The position numbers and the translations under genes are program-made. A stretch of DNA of 64,000 nt, from positions 1,674,853 through 1,738,852 of the forward strand of contig NZ_CXOP01000002.1 of NCBI RefSeq assembly GCF_001269345.1, given 5' to 3'. Shown piece after piece: positions 39,554-50,670 of this stretch. Origin of the DNA: Limnohabitans sp. 2KL-27. Lineage in GTDB: Bacteria > Pseudomonadota > Gammaproteobacteria > Burkholderiales > Burkholderiaceae_C. Every line of letters begins with the position of its first letter. Positions within the stretch are counted from its first letter, which is position 1. The notes under the pieces were generated by a model. The model saw only the letters and a list, made by a program, of their open reading frames with translations. It ran no database searches and was not told the DNA's origin.

Positions 39554-40605
39554 CCGCAGCGACCAACACCGCCTTGCTGCACCAGACCTCGCCCTCAGCC
39601 CGGGCTTGGCAGCGTTTCAGGCGCAACCGCCTGGGCTTTGGCAGCCTGATCATTTTTGTCACCCTGTTCATCCTGAGCTTGGGTGCCGAGTTCTTGTCCA
39701 ACGACAAACCCCTGGTGGTGCGTTTTGAGGGGCAGTGGTACTTTCCCGTGGTGCAGACCTTGCCTGAAAAAGTGTTTGGCGGTGACTTCGAGACACCTGC
39801 CGATTACCTGGACCCTTTCATCCAGCAACAGCTGCACAAGGGTGACAACTGGGCTTTGCAAGCCCTCAATCCATACCACCACAGCACCCTCGACTATTTC
39901 GCGCCTTTGCCCAACCCGGCCCCGCCCACTGGGCGCAACTGGCTGGGGACAGATGACCGGGGGCGTGATGTCTTGGCGCGTTTGCTTTATGGCTTTCGGG
40001 TCTCGGTGCTGTTTGCTTTGGCGCTCACCCTGTTTGGTGTGGTGCTGGGCGTGTTGACCGGCGCGGTACAGGGCTTTTTTGTGGGCAAGACCGACCTGGT
40101 GTTTCAGCGCTTCATCGAAGTCTGGAGCGCCATGCCTGAGCTGTATTTGCTCATCATCTTCTCGGCCGTGTTCGAGCCCAGCGTGGGATTGCTGCTCTTG
40201 CTGCTGGGCCTGTTCGGTTGGATGGGTTTGTCCGACTATGTGCGGGCCGAGTTTTTGCGCAACCGGCAGCTCGATTACGTCAAATCGGCTCGTGCGCTGG
40301 GCTTGGGCCATTGGCAGATCATGTGGCGGCATGTGCTGCCCAACAGCATGACCCCGGTGGTGACCTTTTTGCCGTTTCGCATGAGCGGCGCCATTTTGGC
40401 CCTGACCTCGCTGGACTTTTTGGGCCTGGGCGTGCCCCCTGGCACACCCTCGTTGGGGGAGTTGCTGGCCCAAGGCAAAAACAACATCGACGCCTGGTGG
40501 ATATCGATGTCCACTTTCGTGGTGTTGGTGGTGACCTTGCTGCTCTTGACCTTCATGGGCGACGCCTTGCGCGACGCACTCGACCCGCGAAAGGTGGACA
40601 CATGA
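39550..40605 (+). CDS. yejE: Peptide ABC transporter permease YejE
   Basis: Second permease of the importer, 351 residues. It has an N-terminal helix around residues 31-48, the YejE-type periplasmic loop (FGGDFETPADYLDPF, HHSTLDYFAP), LGTDDRGRDVLARLLYGFR as in DppC/OppC, and the EAA loop ARALGLGHWQIMWRHVLPNS. It overlaps yejB (ATGA) and yejF (ATGA), so the three are translationally coupled. Confidence 0.93.
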   Translation: MTAATNTALLHQTSPSARAWQRFRRNRLGFGSLIIFVTLFILSLGAEFLSNDKPLVVRFEGQWYFPVVQTLPEKVFGGDFETPADYLDPFIQQQLHKGDNWALQALNPYHHSTLDYFAPLPNPAPPTGRNWLGTDDRGRDVLARLLYGFRVSVLFALALTLFGVVLGVLTGAVQGFFVGKTDLVFQRFIEVWSAMPELYLLIIFSAVFEPSVGLLLLLLGLFGWMGLSDYVRAEFLRNRQLDYVKSARALGLGHWQIMWRHVLPNSMTPVVTFLPFRMSGAILALTSLDFLGLGVPPGTPSLGELLAQGKNNIDAWWISMSTFVVLVVTLLLLTFMGDALRDALDPRKVDT

Positions 40606-42203
40606 GCACCCCACAAGCTTTGTTGGAACTCCAAGACCTGCGCATCGCCTTTGGCGGTCAGCCCGTGGTGCATGGCGTGAACCTGAGCATTCAAGCGGGT
40701 GAGCGCGTGGCTTTGGTGGGGGAGTCGGGATCGGGCAAGTCGGTCACCGCGCTGTCGGTGCTGCGTTTGCTGGAATCCGCCGAGCTTTCGGGTCAGGTGC
40801 TGTGGCAAGGCCAAAACTTGCTGCAGCAAACCCCTGCTGAGATGCAGCGCATCCGTGGCGACGAGATCGCCATGATTTTTCAGGAGCCCATGACGGCGCT
40901 CAACCCTTTGATGACGGTGGGGTCGCAGATCTCGGAAGTGCTGCAGCTCAAAAAGCTCATGCATCGGCGCGACGCCGATGCGCGTGCCGTGCATTTGTTG
41001 TCCGAAACCGGGATCGACGACTCAGAGCGCCGTTTTGGGGCTTACCCGCACCAGTTGTCAGGCGGCCAACGCCAACGCGCCATGATGGCCATGGCCCTCG
41101 CGTCTGAGCCCAAGCTGCTGCTGGCGGACGAGCCCACCACCGCCCTGGACGCCAGTTTGCGGCTGCAGATGCTGCAGCTGCTGGCCGATTTGCAGCAAAA
41201 AACCGGCATGGCTGTGCTGCTGATCACACACGATTTGGCCCTGGTGCGCCACTTTGCCGACCGCGTGGCGGTGATGGAAAAAGGCCATTTGGTGGAGCAG
41301 GGCGCTTTGGCCGATGTGTTCTCGCATCCGAAGCACCCCTACACCCAAAAGCTCTTGGACAGCCGGCCTGGACGAGAGGGTTTGGTCGAGGTCCCCGCCG
41401 CAGCGACCCCTTTGATGCAGGCCAAGGGATTGCAGGTGCGCTACCCCATGGCGGTGCCAGGTTTTCGGAACTGGTTTCGCCAGCACCATTTCACGGCCTT
41501 GCATCCGGCAGACTTCAGCATTTCACCGGGCACCACTTTGGGGGTGATGGGGGAGTCGGGGTCTGGCAAATCCAGTTTGGCGCAGGCCGTGTTGGGCTTG
41601 ATCCCCTTTGGTGGAGCGCTCTCCTTCGGGGGGCAGACCTGGCAAGGTGTTCCCCGCAGAGACCAGACCTTGCGGCAGCGGGTGCAGGTGGTTTTTCAGG
41701 ACCCATACGGCAGCTTGTCACCGCGCATGACGGTGGGTGAAATCGTCTCGGAAGGCTTGCGACTGCACCAGCCGCAATGGTCCGAAGCGGTCATCGAAGC
41801 CCGGGTGGTGGCGACCTTGGCCGAAGTAGGGCTGAGCTCGAGCGACTTTGCGGACTTGCTCAACCGCTACCCCCATGCTTTTTCTGGGGGGCAAAGGCAG
41901 CGCATTGCTTTGGCACGTGCACTGGTCATGGCGCCGCAATTGCTGGTGCTGGATGAACCAACCAGTGCGCTCGATGTCACCGTGCAAAAGCAAATCCTCA
42001 AGTTACTTCAGGCGTTGCAAAAAAATCGAAACATGGCGTATTTATTGATTACCCATGACATCGACGTTTTGCGGGCCATGTCTCATCAGGTGATGGTGCT
42101 GCAAGCCGGACGGATTGTGGAGGCGGGGCCTGCTGAGCAGGTGCTGCACCAGCCCGGGCATGACTACACCCGCCGTTTGTTGGCCGCCTTTCCAGATGGC
42201 TGA
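40602..42203 (+). CDS. yejF: Peptide ABC transporter ATP-binding protein YejF (two fused NBDs)
   Basis: A 533-residue tandem ATPase energising YejBE. NBD1 has [28 protein letters not shown] and LLADEPTTALD; NBD2 has GESGSGKSSLAQ, FSGGQRQRIALARAL and VLDEPTSALDVTVQ. Both ABC sites look complete. ATG 40602 begins MSTPQALLELQDL; the longer open frame upstream is yejE shadow. Confidence 0.94.
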   Translation: MSTPQALLELQDLRIAFGGQPVVHGVNLSIQAGERVALVGESGSGKSVTALSVLRLLESAELSGQVLWQGQNLLQQTPAEMQRIRGDEIAMIFQEPMTALNPLMTVGSQISEVLQLKKLMHRRDADARAVHLLSETGIDDSERRFGAYPHQLSGGQRQRAMMAMALASEPKLLLADEPTTALDASLRLQMLQLLADLQQKTGMAVLLITHDLALVRHFADRVAVMEKGHLVEQGALADVFSHPKHPYTQKLLDSRPGREGLVEVPAAATPLMQAKGLQVRYPMAVPGFRNWFRQHHFTALHPADFSISPGTTLGVMGESGSGKSSLAQAVLGLIPFGGALSFGGQTWQGVPRRDQTLRQRVQVVFQDPYGSLSPRMTVGEIVSEGLRLHQPQWSEAVIEARVVATLAEVGLSSSDFADLLNRYPHAFSGGQRQRIALARALVMAPQLLVLDEPTSALDVTVQKQILKLLQALQKNRNMAYLLITHDIDVLRAMSHQVMVLQAGRIVEAGPAEQVLHQPGHDYTRRLLAAFPDG

Positions 42204-42267
42204 GCCATCCCAGGGCCATTCGGGTCTCGTTTTCCTTCAAAATCACGCACTTAGCGCGTTTTTCGGC

Positions 42268-42320
42268 TAGAATACTGGCTTCACGACCAAACGGGCGGGT
42301 TTTCACCGCCCGTTTTTTTT
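42268..42320 (+). promoter_or_regulatory. rimP leader: -10-like element followed by an intrinsic-terminator hairpin
   Basis: A TAGAAT hexamer (42268-42273) is followed by AACGGGCGG (42290-42298) pairing with CCGCCCGTT (42306-42314) and a run of eight T. The hairpin ends 38 bases before the rimP start, so it lies within the predicted leader. It can be read as a transcriptional attenuator for rimP-nusA-infB or as the terminator of yejF, whose stop is 86 bases upstream. I see no good -35 match. Confidence 0.5.
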
Positions 42321-42357
42321 GGGTCTTTCTTTTTTAACGTTGACATTCCGAAGCTCT

Positions 42358-42921
42358 GTGGCATTGCAGCAAATTGTTCAAGAAACCGTGACCGGCCTGG
42401 GCTATGACCTGGTTGAGATTGACCGCACAGCGGGCGGTTTGTTGCGCATCACCATCGACTGGCCTTGGCAGCCGGGCTCGGAGTTGTTCATCAACGTGGA
42501 AGATTGCGAAAAAGTCAATCGGCAGCTGCAGTTTGCCCTTGAGGTCGACGGTGTGACCTACAACCGGCTCGAGGTGTCATCGCCCGGTATTGATCGCCCC
42601 TTGCGCAATGCGCAAGACTTTGAGCGTTTCGTCGGTGAGTTGATCGATCTCACCCTCAAAGCCCCTATGGGCGAGAGCGCTGCTGGGATGGTCAACCCGA
42701 CGCGTAAAAAATTTCGCGGCACGCTCGAGCGTGACGCCACCGGCCAAGGCTGGCAAATCGTCTGGAGCGATGCGCCCGCTGTCAAGCCCGGTCAAAAAGT
42801 CAGTCCAAAGCGAGCCCCTGCACCGTTGCATGCACTGGGGTTCACATTGGACGAATTGCGCGAGGCCCGTTTGGCCCCCGTGGTGGATTTCAAAGGGCGC
42901 AAGCCAAAGGTTGAAACCTGA
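42358..42921 (+). CDS. rimP: Ribosome maturation factor RimP
   Basis: Needed for 30S subunit maturation. The 187-residue protein begins at GTG 42358 with MALQQIVQETVTGLGYDLVEI, the usual start in this order. It has DWPWQPGSELFINVEDCEKVNRQ (about 36-58) and EVSSPGIDRPLRNAQDFERFVG. The track frame extends further upstream through the leader hairpin, which is not coding. First gene of the conserved rimP-nusA-infB-rbfA-truB group. Confidence 0.93.
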   Translation: MALQQIVQETVTGLGYDLVEIDRTAGGLLRITIDWPWQPGSELFINVEDCEKVNRQLQFALEVDGVTYNRLEVSSPGIDRPLRNAQDFERFVGELIDLTLKAPMGESAAGMVNPTRKKFRGTLERDATGQGWQIVWSDAPAVKPGQKVSPKRAPAPLHALGFTLDELREARLAPVVDFKGRKPKVET

Positions 42922-42990
42922 CCGGGTGTCAGGTTTTGAGCATTTTTATCGGGTCTGAACCGCAGACCCAGTGGAACAGGAGAGTCATTC

Positions 42991-44475
42991 ATGAATCGCG
43001 AAATGTTGATGTTGGTCGAAGCCATCTCACGTGAAAAGAACGTTGAGCGCGACGTGGTGTTTGGTGCCGTTGAAGCTGCATTGGCCCAAGCCACCAAGAA
43101 GCTGTACGCCGGTGAGGTGGACATCCGCGTGGCGGTGGACCGTGACAACGGCAACTACGATACTTTCCGCCGCTGGCACGTGGTCCCCGATGAGGCCGGT
43201 CTGCAGTTGCCGGAACAGGAAATCCTGTTGTTTGAAGCCAAAGAACAGATCTCCGACATTGAAGTCGACGAGTACATCGAAGAGCCGATCGAATCTGTGC
43301 CCATTGGCCGCATCGGTGCCATGGCGGCCAAGCAGGTCATCCTGCAAAAAATCCGGGACGCCGAGCGTGAAATGCTGCTCAACGACTTCATGTCGCGGGG
43401 CGAGAAGATTTTTGTGGGCACCGTCAAACGCATGGACAAGGGCGACATCATCTGTGAAGCCGGCCGCATCGAAGGCCGTCTGCGTCGCAGCGAAATGATC
43501 CCCAAGGAAAACCTGCGCAGCGGTGACCGTGTGCGCGCCATGATCATGGAAGTGGACCTGACTTTGCGGGGTGCGCCCATCTTGTTGTCGCGTTCCGCCC
43601 CCGAGTTCATGATCGAACTCTTTCGCCAAGAAGTGCCTGAGATCGAGCAAGGCCTGCTGGAAATCAAGACCTGCGCCCGCGACCCGGGCTCACGCGCCAA
43701 AATTGCCGTTTTGTCACACGACAAACGCGTGGACCCCATCGGCACCTGCGTCGGTGTGCGCGGCACCCGTGTCAATGCCGTTACCAATGAATTGGCTGGC
43801 GAGCGCGTCGACATTGTCTTGTGGAGTGAAGACCCGGCCCAGTTCGTGATCGGCGCGTTGGCCCCAGCCAATGTCCAGTCCATCGTGGTGGACGAAGAAA
43901 AGCACGCCATGGACGTGGTGGTGGACGAAGAAAACTTGGCGATCGCGATCGGTCGCGGCGGCCAGAACGTGCGCTTGGCTTCTGACTTGACCGGCTGGAA
44001 GATCAACATCATGGACGCGGCCGAGTCTGCCCAGAAGCAGGCCGAAGAAACAACTGGCATTCGCCAGCTGTTCATGGAAAAGCTCGATGTCGACCAAGAG
44101 ATTGCTGACATCCTGATCAGCGAAGGGTTCACCAGCCTGGAAGAAGTGGCCTATGTGCCGATCCAGGAAATGCAGGAGATCGAAAGCTTCGACGAAGACA
44201 CGATCAACGAATTGCGTACACGTGCCAAAGACGCCTTGCTGACGCTCGAAATTGCGCGTGAAGAGAGTGTTGAAGACGTGTCTCAGGACCTGCGTGACCT
44301 GCCAGGCCTGACGCCTGAGCTCATTTCCAAGCTGGTTGAAGCGGGTATCCATACCCGTGATGACTTGGCTGATTTGGCCACCGACGAACTGACTGACATC
44401 ACCGCTCAGACAGCTGAAGAGGCGACCACCCTGATCATGAAAGCCCGCGAACATTGGTTCGCTGGCCAGGCCTGA
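42991..44475 (+). CDS. nusA: Transcription termination/antitermination factor NusA
   Basis: RNA-polymerase-binding elongation factor acting in pausing, termination and rRNA antitermination. The 494-residue protein has the N-terminal RNAP-binding domain (to about 130), an S1 domain ([19 protein letters not shown]), KH1 and KH2 ([54 protein letters not shown]), and two C-terminal acidic repeats ([13 protein letters not shown] and [14 protein letters not shown]). A GGAGAG Shine-Dalgarno lies before ATG 42991. It follows rimP by 69 bases. Confidence 0.97.
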   Translation: MNREMLMLVEAISREKNVERDVVFGAVEAALAQATKKLYAGEVDIRVAVDRDNGNYDTFRRWHVVPDEAGLQLPEQEILLFEAKEQISDIEVDEYIEEPIESVPIGRIGAMAAKQVILQKIRDAEREMLLNDFMSRGEKIFVGTVKRMDKGDIICEAGRIEGRLRRSEMIPKENLRSGDRVRAMIMEVDLTLRGAPILLSRSAPEFMIELFRQEVPEIEQGLLEIKTCARDPGSRAKIAVLSHDKRVDPIGTCVGVRGTRVNAVTNELAGERVDIVLWSEDPAQFVIGALAPANVQSIVVDEEKHAMDVVVDEENLAIAIGRGGQNVRLASDLTGWKINIMDAAESAQKQAEETTGIRQLFMEKLDVDQEIADILISEGFTSLEEVAYVPIQEMQEIESFDEDTINELRTRAKDALLTLEIAREESVEDVSQDLRDLPGLTPELISKLVEAGIHTRDDLADLATDELTDITAQTAEEATTLIMKAREHWFAGQA

Positions 44476-44501
44476 AGTCTGATGGAGGCTTGAACAAAAT
44501 T

Positions 44502-47468
44502 ATGTCCAGTACCACTGTTGCCGAGTTCGCCAATGAACTCAAAAAATCTGCCGATGTCTTGTTGGATCAATTGCGATCAGCAGGCGTTGCCAAGACCTCG
44601 GACAGCGACACGCTGACCGATACCGACAAACAAAAACTGCTGAGTTATTTGCAAGCCAGTCACGGCACTGTGACAGCTGATCGCAAGAAGATCACCTTGG
44701 TGAAAAAGTCCACCAGTGAGATCAAGCAGGCCGATGCTTCAGGCAGAGCACGTACGATCCAGGTCGAAGTGCGCAAGAAGCGCACCCTGATCAAGCGTGA
44801 CGATGAACCCGCCGCGCAGCCTGAAGAGCCCGTGATCGATCATGCGGATTTGGCGCGTCGTGAAGAAGAAGCCCGTCGCCAGGCCGAGTTGATCAGCCGT
44901 CAGGAAGAGGAGCTCGCCGAAAAACGCCGTTTGCGTGAAGCGCAGGAAGCGCAGGAGCGAACAGAATTGGCAGCGCAAGAGGCCAAGGCCCGTGCTGAAG
45001 TTCAGGCACTCGCTGAAGCTGCAGCCTTGGCAGCTGGCCATGCCGCACCTTCCAAGCCTCAAATCAGCCGCGAAGACCGTGAGCAGTTGGCCCGCGCAGA
45101 AGCGGCCAGCATCAATGCGGCATCGCAGGCCAAGCCGGCGCCTGTTGTGTCTGCCGAAAGCCAGGCTGCAGCCAAGGCTGCCGAGTTGGCTGAAGCTGCT
45201 GCTGCCAAAGCCAAGACAGAGCACGCTGTACGCGAAGCTGCTTCCTTGAAAGCTGCAGCCGATTCAAAGGCCAAAGCCGATGAAGAAACGGCCCGCGCTC
45301 AGGACCTGGATGCACGTCGTCGCAAAGCCTTGGCCGAAGCCGAAGCCATCCGGACCATGATGAGCGCCCCTAAAAAGGTGTTGGTCGCCAAAAAAGATGA
45401 GCCCAAAGTTGAAGCCAAGGCCCCTGTCAAAGGCACCTTGCACAAACCCGCAGGCACGCCCGCCCCCGGTACCCGCGCAGCTGCAGCGCAGGCTGCGGCA
45501 CCCGCTGCCCCTGGCGCGAACAAAGAAGTCAAGTCGGCCAAGCTGTCATCCAGCTGGGCAGGTGATCCGGCCAAGAAAAAGGCCATTCCCACACGTGGCG
45601 ACACCAGTGGAGGTGTGGGCCGTAACAACTGGCGCACCGGCCCACGTGGCCGACGCGGCAACGACCGCGACCGCGACGATGGCCAAAGTCAGCAGGCCCC
45701 TGCTGAAGTGCGTGTGCTCGAAGTGCATGTGCCCGAAACCATCACCGTGGCCGAATTGGCCCACAAGATGGCCATCAAGGCCTCTGAGGTCATCAAACAC
45801 CTCATGAAGTTGGGCCAGATGGCCACCATGAACCAGCCGCTGGACCAAGACACCGCCATGATCGTGGTGGAAGAAATGGGCCACAAAGCGGTGGTGGCGG
45901 CGCTGGACGATCCGGAAGCCTTCACCGACGACGAAGTGTCGGACCAACACGCCGAATTGCTCTCCCGTGCCCCCGTGGTGACCGTCATGGGCCACGTGGA
46001 CCACGGTAAAACCTCTTTGCTGGACTACATTCGCCGGGCCAAAGTGGCCTCGGGCGAAGCCGGTGGCATCACCCAGCACATTGGCGCTTACCACGTTGAA
46101 ACGCCTCGCGGCATGATCTCCTTCCTCGACACCCCCGGTCACGAGGCCTTCACGGCCATGCGCGCCCGTGGTGCTCAAGCCACCGACATCGTCATCCTCG
46201 TGGTGGCCGGTGACGACGGCGTGATGCCGCAAACCAAGGAAGCGATCAAGCACGCCAAAGCAGCCGGTGTGCCGATTGTGGTGGCCATCAACAAGATGGA
46301 CAAACCCGATGCCAACATTGAGCGTGTGCGCGCTGAGCTGATTGCCGAAGAAGTCGTGCCCGAAGAATTCGGTGGCGAATCGCCTTTTGTCTCCGTGTCG
46401 GCCAAAACCGGCATGGGCATCGACAATCTGCTGGAGCAAGTGCTCTTGCAGGCCGAAGTGCTGGAACTCAAGGCCCCGGTGCAAGCCGCAGCCAAGGGTC
46501 TCGTGATCGAGGCGCGTCTGGACAAGGGGCGTGGTCCTGTGGCCACCATCCTGGTGCAGTCCGGCACCTTGAACACAGGCGATGTGGTGCTGGCGGGTCA
46601 GACCTTTGGTCGCGTGCGTGCCATGTTGGACGAAAACGGCGCGACCATCAAATCTGCGGGTCCATCGATTCCCGTCGAGATTCAGGGCCTGACCGAAGTG
46701 CCGCAAGCCGGTGACGAGTTCATGGTCATGGGCGACGAGCGCCGTGCCCGCGAGATCGCCACTTACCGTGCGGGCAAGTTCCGCAACACCAAGCTGGCCA
46801 AGCAACAAGCGGCCAAGCTCGAGAACATGTTCACCGACATTTCGGCGGGCGAAGTCAAGATGCTGCCCATCATCATCAAGGCCGACGTGCAGGGTTCTCA
46901 GGAAGCATTGGGCGCATCCTTGCTCAAATTGTCGAACGAAGAAGTCAAAGTCCAGCTGGTTTACTCCGGCGTGGGCGGCATCAGCGAGTCGGACATCAAC
47001 CTGGCGATCGCCTCCAAGGCCATCGTGATCGGTTTCAATGTGCGTGCCGATGCGGGTGCGCGCAAGTTGGCCGAAGGCAATGGCGTGGATCTGCATTACT
47101 ACAACATCATTTATGACGCTGTGGACGAGCTCAAGGCCGCCATGTCGGGCATGTTGGCACCCGAGCAGCGCGAAGAAATCATGGGCATGGCCGAAATCCG
47201 GACCGTGTTCGTGGCGTCCAAAATCGGTACGGTGGCCGGCTGTATGGTCACCTCAGGTCAAGTCACCCGCAGCGCCAAGTTCCGTTTGTTGCGCGACAAC
47301 GTGGTCATCTACACCGGTGAGCTCGACTCGCTCAAGCGACTCAAGGACGACGTGCGCGAAGTCAAAGAAGGCTTCGAGTGCGGTATCAAGCTCAAAAACT
47401 ACAACGACATCAAAGAAGGTGATCAACTCGAATTCTTTGACGTCAAGGAAATTGCGAGAACGCTGTAA
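44502..47468 (+). CDS. infB: Translation initiation factor IF-2
   Basis: GTPase that places fMet-tRNA on the 30S subunit. The 988-residue protein has the IF2_N motif at the start ([23 protein letters not shown]), a long low-complexity Ala/Glu/Lys region to about residue 400, a second IF2_N-like motif ([21 protein letters not shown]), and the G domain from Gly497 ([23 protein letters not shown]), then domains II-IV. GGAGG at 44484-44488 precedes ATG 44502 with rather long spacing; I saw no better start. It is followed directly by rbfA. Confidence 0.97.
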   Translation: MSSTTVAEFANELKKSADVLLDQLRSAGVAKTSDSDTLTDTDKQKLLSYLQASHGTVTADRKKITLVKKSTSEIKQADASGRARTIQVEVRKKRTLIKRDDEPAAQPEEPVIDHADLARREEEARRQAELISRQEEELAEKRRLREAQEAQERTELAAQEAKARAEVQALAEAAALAAGHAAPSKPQISREDREQLARAEAASINAASQAKPAPVVSAESQAAAKAAELAEAAAAKAKTEHAVREAASLKAAADSKAKADEETARAQDLDARRRKALAEAEAIRTMMSAPKKVLVAKKDEPKVEAKAPVKGTLHKPAGTPAPGTRAAAAQAAAPAAPGANKEVKSAKLSSSWAGDPAKKKAIPTRGDTSGGVGRNNWRTGPRGRRGNDRDRDDGQSQQAPAEVRVLEVHVPETITVAELAHKMAIKASEVIKHLMKLGQMATMNQPLDQDTAMIVVEEMGHKAVVAALDDPEAFTDDEVSDQHAELLSRAPVVTVMGHVDHGKTSLLDYIRRAKVASGEAGGITQHIGAYHVETPRGMISFLDTPGHEAFTAMRARGAQATDIVILVVAGDDGVMPQTKEAIKHAKAAGVPIVVAINKMDKPDANIERVRAELIAEEVVPEEFGGESPFVSVSAKTGMGIDNLLEQVLLQAEVLELKAPVQAAAKGLVIEARLDKGRGPVATILVQSGTLNTGDVVLAGQTFGRVRAMLDENGATIKSAGPSIPVEIQGLTEVPQAGDEFMVMGDERRAREIATYRAGKFRNTKLAKQQAAKLENMFTDISAGEVKMLPIIIKADVQGSQEALGASLLKLSNEEVKVQLVYSGVGGISESDINLAIASKAIVIGFNVRADAGARKLAEGNGVDLHYYNIIYDAVDELKAAMSGMLAPEQREEIMGMAEIRTVFVASKIGTVAGCMVTSGQVTRSAKFRLLRDNVVIYTGELDSLKRLKDDVREVKEGFECGIKLKNYNDIKEGDQLEFFDVKEIARTL

Positions 47469-47843
47469 ATGGCGCGTAAAAAGCAGTCCTCTTTGCCCAA
47501 TCGCGGATTCCGCGTGGCCGACCAGATCCAGCGTGATCTGGCCGAGTTGATTGCGCGCGAGCTGAAAGATCCGCGTGTGGGCATGGTCACGATCAATGCG
47601 ATCGAGGTCACGCCCGACTACGCGCACGCCAAGGTCTATTTCAGTGTGTTGACGGGCAACCCCGAAGAAGCCACCGAGGGCCTCAATGCCGCAGCAGGTT
47701 TTCTGCGCAATGGCTTGTTCAAGCGTTTGCACATCCACACCGTGCCCACTTTGCACTTTTTGTTTGACCAGACCACCGAACGTGCGTCGGACATGAATGC
47801 ATTGATTGCCAAGGCCGTGTCGTCTCGCGCCCAGGAGGACTGA
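47469..47843 (+). CDS. rbfA: Ribosome-binding factor A
   Basis: A 124-residue KH-type protein that binds the 30S subunit during 16S 5' end maturation and cold adaptation. Motifs: [49 protein letters not shown] and [14 protein letters not shown]. It begins the base after the infB stop codon. Confidence 0.95.
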   Translation: MARKKQSSLPNRGFRVADQIQRDLAELIARELKDPRVGMVTINAIEVTPDYAHAKVYFSVLTGNPEEATEGLNAAAGFLRNGLFKRLHIHTVPTLHFLFDQTTERASDMNALIAKAVSSRAQED

Positions 47844-47845
47844 GC

Positions 47846-48826
47846 ATGAACGCGCCACGCACCAGGGTGCAGAGGCGCCCTGTGCATGGGGTGCTTCTGC
47901 TCGACAAACCACTGGGTCTTTCCAGCAACCAGGCTTTGCAAAAAGCCAAATGGTTGCTGCGCGCAGAAAAAGCGGGCCACACCGGTACGCTGGACCCTTT
48001 GGCGACTGGGGTGTTGCCCTTGTGTTTTGGGGCGGCCACCAAATTCAGCCAGCAACACCTGGACGCCGACAAGACTTACGAGACCACGGTTCGCTTGGGT
48101 TTGAAAACCAGCACAGGCGATGCCGAGGGCGAGGTCATTTCTGTCCGAGAAGTGTCATGTTCAGCGGGTATGGTGGTCGAGGTGCTGGACAGGTTCATGG
48201 GGCCCATCAGCCAAGTGCCGCCGATGCACAGCGCCTTGAAAAAGGATGGCAAGGCCTTGTACGAATATGCCCGACAGGGTGAAACCGTGGCGCGCGAAGC
48301 GCGCCACGTGGTGATCCATGATCTGGATTTGTTGGACATGCAACTGCAGGGCGACGCGCCTTTTTTGCGTTTGCGTGTGCGCTGCTCCAAAGGCACTTAC
48401 ATCCGCACGCTGGGCGAAGACATCGCCGAAGCCCTGGGTTGTGGTGGCCATTTGAGCGCTTTGCGCCGTGTGGTGACCGGGCCTTTTGAGCAAGCCCTGT
48501 GCGTATCGCTCGTGCAGCTTGAAGCCATGGACGAAAGCCAGCGCTTGGCGGCTTTGCTGCCGGTGCATGTCTTGTTGCCGGGTTATACCGAGGTGCAGTT
48601 GGACAAAGACAGCACCGATCGTTTTTTGAATGGGGTGCGCAGACGCGGCCCTTGGGTTGATTGTGATCAAGTCGTGGTGTATGGAGAACATCCTCGTGCC
48701 TTGCTGGGAACAGCACATGTGCACGGCGGCGAATTGATTCCGGGTCGATTGTTGAGCCCGATGGAAATTCAACAGATTTTAGAAAAATCACCTGCCACCG
48801 AGCCGTTGCTGGCCGAGCAGGTTTAA
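47846..48826 (+). CDS. truB: tRNA pseudouridine(55) synthase TruB
   Basis: Makes the universal pseudouridine 55 in the T-loop of tRNAs. The 326-residue protein has VHGVLLLDKPLGLSSN, the catalytic aspartate in HTGTLDPLATG (Asp50), KTYE and VRCSKGTYIRTLGEDIAEALG. It starts two bases after rbfA with GGAGG just upstream. The C-terminal region is not a PUA domain of full length but the usual TruB tail. Confidence 0.94.
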   Translation: MNAPRTRVQRRPVHGVLLLDKPLGLSSNQALQKAKWLLRAEKAGHTGTLDPLATGVLPLCFGAATKFSQQHLDADKTYETTVRLGLKTSTGDAEGEVISVREVSCSAGMVVEVLDRFMGPISQVPPMHSALKKDGKALYEYARQGETVAREARHVVIHDLDLLDMQLQGDAPFLRLRVRCSKGTYIRTLGEDIAEALGCGGHLSALRRVVTGPFEQALCVSLVQLEAMDESQRLAALLPVHVLLPGYTEVQLDKDSTDRFLNGVRRRGPWVDCDQVVVYGEHPRALLGTAHVHGGELIPGRLLSPMEIQQILEKSPATEPLLAEQV

Positions 48827-48839
48827 AGGAAGAGAAAGC

Positions 48840-50657
48840 ATGACCAAGCAAATCCGCAACATCGCCATCATCGCCCACGTTGACCATGGCAAAACCACCA
48901 TGGTGGACCAACTGCTTCGCCAGTCGGGCACCTTCGCTGACCACGAGAAAATCGTGGACACCGTGATGGACAACAACGCCATCGAACGTGAGCGTGGCAT
49001 CACCATTTTGGCCAAGAACTGCGCCGTGAGCTGGGAAGGCACCCACATCAACATCGTGGACACCCCGGGCCACGCGGACTTCGGCGGCGAAGTGGAACGC
49101 GCCTTGTCCATGGTTGACGGCGTGGTCTTGTTGATCGACGCGCAAGAAGGCCCCATGCCGCAAACCCGTTTTGTGACCAAGAAAGCCCTGGCCCTGGGTC
49201 TCAAGCCGATCGTGGTGGTCAACAAGGTGGACAAGCCCGGTGCCAACCCCGACAAAGTGGTGAACGCCGCTTTTGACTTGTTCGACAAACTCGGCGCCAA
49301 CGATGAGCAGCTGGATTTCCCCGTGGTGTATGCCTCCGGTATCAACGGCTGGACATCGCTCGAAGAAGGTGCACCGGGTGAGCAGTGGGGCCCCGACATG
49401 TCGGCCTTGTTCAACACCGTGCTCAAGCACGTGCCGCCACAACAAGGTGACCCTGCGGCGCCATTGCAGCTGCAAATCTCTGCGCTCGACTTCTCCACAT
49501 TCGTGGGCCGTATCGGTGTGGGCCGCATCAGCCAAGGCACCATCAAACCTCAAATGGATGTGGTCGTCATGGAAGGCGCGGACGGCAAAGCCATCAAAGG
49601 CCGTGTCAACCAAGTCCTTAAATTCCAAGGCTTGGACCGCGTGCAGGTGACCGAAGCCGGTCCGGGTGACATCGTGTTGATCAACGGCATTGCCGATCTG
49701 AACATAGGTGTGACCGTCACCGACGTCGCCAACCCTGCACCGCTGCCCATGTTGAAGGTGGACGAGCCCACGCTGACCATGAACTTCTGCGTCAACACCA
49801 GCCCTTTGGCCGGTCGTGAAGGCAAGTATGTGACCAGCCGCCAGATTTGGGACCGTTTGCAAAAAGAACTGCAGCACAACGTGGCTTTGCGCGTCAAGGA
49901 AACCGACGAAGAAGGCATCTTTGAAGTCATGGGCCGGGGCGAATTGCACCTGACCATCTTGCTGGAAAACATGCGCCGTGAAGGCTACGAAATGGCTGTT
50001 TCCAAGCCACGCGTGGTGTTCCGCGATGTCAATGGCGAGCGCCATGAGCCCATCGAACTGGTCACGGCGGACATCGAAGAAACCCACCAGGGTGGCGTGA
50101 TGCAAGCTTTGGGCGAGCGCAAGGGTGAATTGGTCAACATGGAACCCGATGGCCGTGGCCGCGTCCGTTTGGAATACCGCATTCCAGCGCGCGGTCTGAT
50201 CGGTTTCACCAACGAATTCCTGAACCTGACGCGTGGCTCTGGCCTGATCTCCAACATCTTCGACAGCTACGAAGCCCACAAGGGTGACATCGGCGGCCGC
50301 AAGAACGGCGTGCTGATTTCCATGGACGACGGTGAAATCTTCACCTACGCTTTGGGCAAGCTCGACGACCGTGGCCGCATGTTCGTGAAGGCGAACGACC
50401 CGGTGTACGAAGGCATGATTGTGGGCATCCACAGCCGTGACAACGACCTGGTGGTGAACGCCACACGCACCAAGCAGTTGACCAACTTCCGTGTGTCCGG
50501 CAAGGAAGACGCGATCAAGATCACACCACCCATCGACCTGACGCTGGAATACGGTGTGGAGTTCATCGAGGACGACGAGTTGGTCGAAATCACACCCAAG
50601 AGCGTTCGTCTGCGCAAGCGTTTCCTGAAGGAAAGCGACCGCAAGCGCAACAAGTGA
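48840..50657 (+). CDS. typA: Ribosome-associated GTPase TypA/BipA
   Basis: Translational GTPase that helps large-subunit assembly and stress adaptation. The 605-residue protein has IIAHVDHGKTTMVDQL (9-24 region), switch II DTPGHADFGGEV, NKVDKPGA, then EF-G-like domains II, III and V and the BipA C-terminal domain; GLIGFTNEFLNLTRGSG is characteristic. It lies 13 bases after truB, probably cotranscribed. Confidence 0.96.
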   Translation: MTKQIRNIAIIAHVDHGKTTMVDQLLRQSGTFADHEKIVDTVMDNNAIERERGITILAKNCAVSWEGTHINIVDTPGHADFGGEVERALSMVDGVVLLIDAQEGPMPQTRFVTKKALALGLKPIVVVNKVDKPGANPDKVVNAAFDLFDKLGANDEQLDFPVVYASGINGWTSLEEGAPGEQWGPDMSALFNTVLKHVPPQQGDPAAPLQLQISALDFSTFVGRIGVGRISQGTIKPQMDVVVMEGADGKAIKGRVNQVLKFQGLDRVQVTEAGPGDIVLINGIADLNIGVTVTDVANPAPLPMLKVDEPTLTMNFCVNTSPLAGREGKYVTSRQIWDRLQKELQHNVALRVKETDEEGIFEVMGRGELHLTILLENMRREGYEMAVSKPRVVFRDVNGERHEPIELVTADIEETHQGGVMQALGERKGELVNMEPDGRGRVRLEYRIPARGLIGFTNEFLNLTRGSGLISNIFDSYEAHKGDIGGRKNGVLISMDDGEIFTYALGKLDDRGRMFVKANDPVYEGMIVGIHSRDNDLVVNATRTKQLTNFRVSGKEDAIKITPPIDLTLEYGVEFIEDDELVEITPKSVRLRKRFLKESDRKRNK

Positions 50658-50670
50658 TCCGATCAGCGCC

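Noticed and set aside
42319..42357. A longer RimP starting in the leader
   Set aside because: The extra codons begin in the T-tract of the leader hairpin, while GTG 42358 gives the standard RimP N-terminus.
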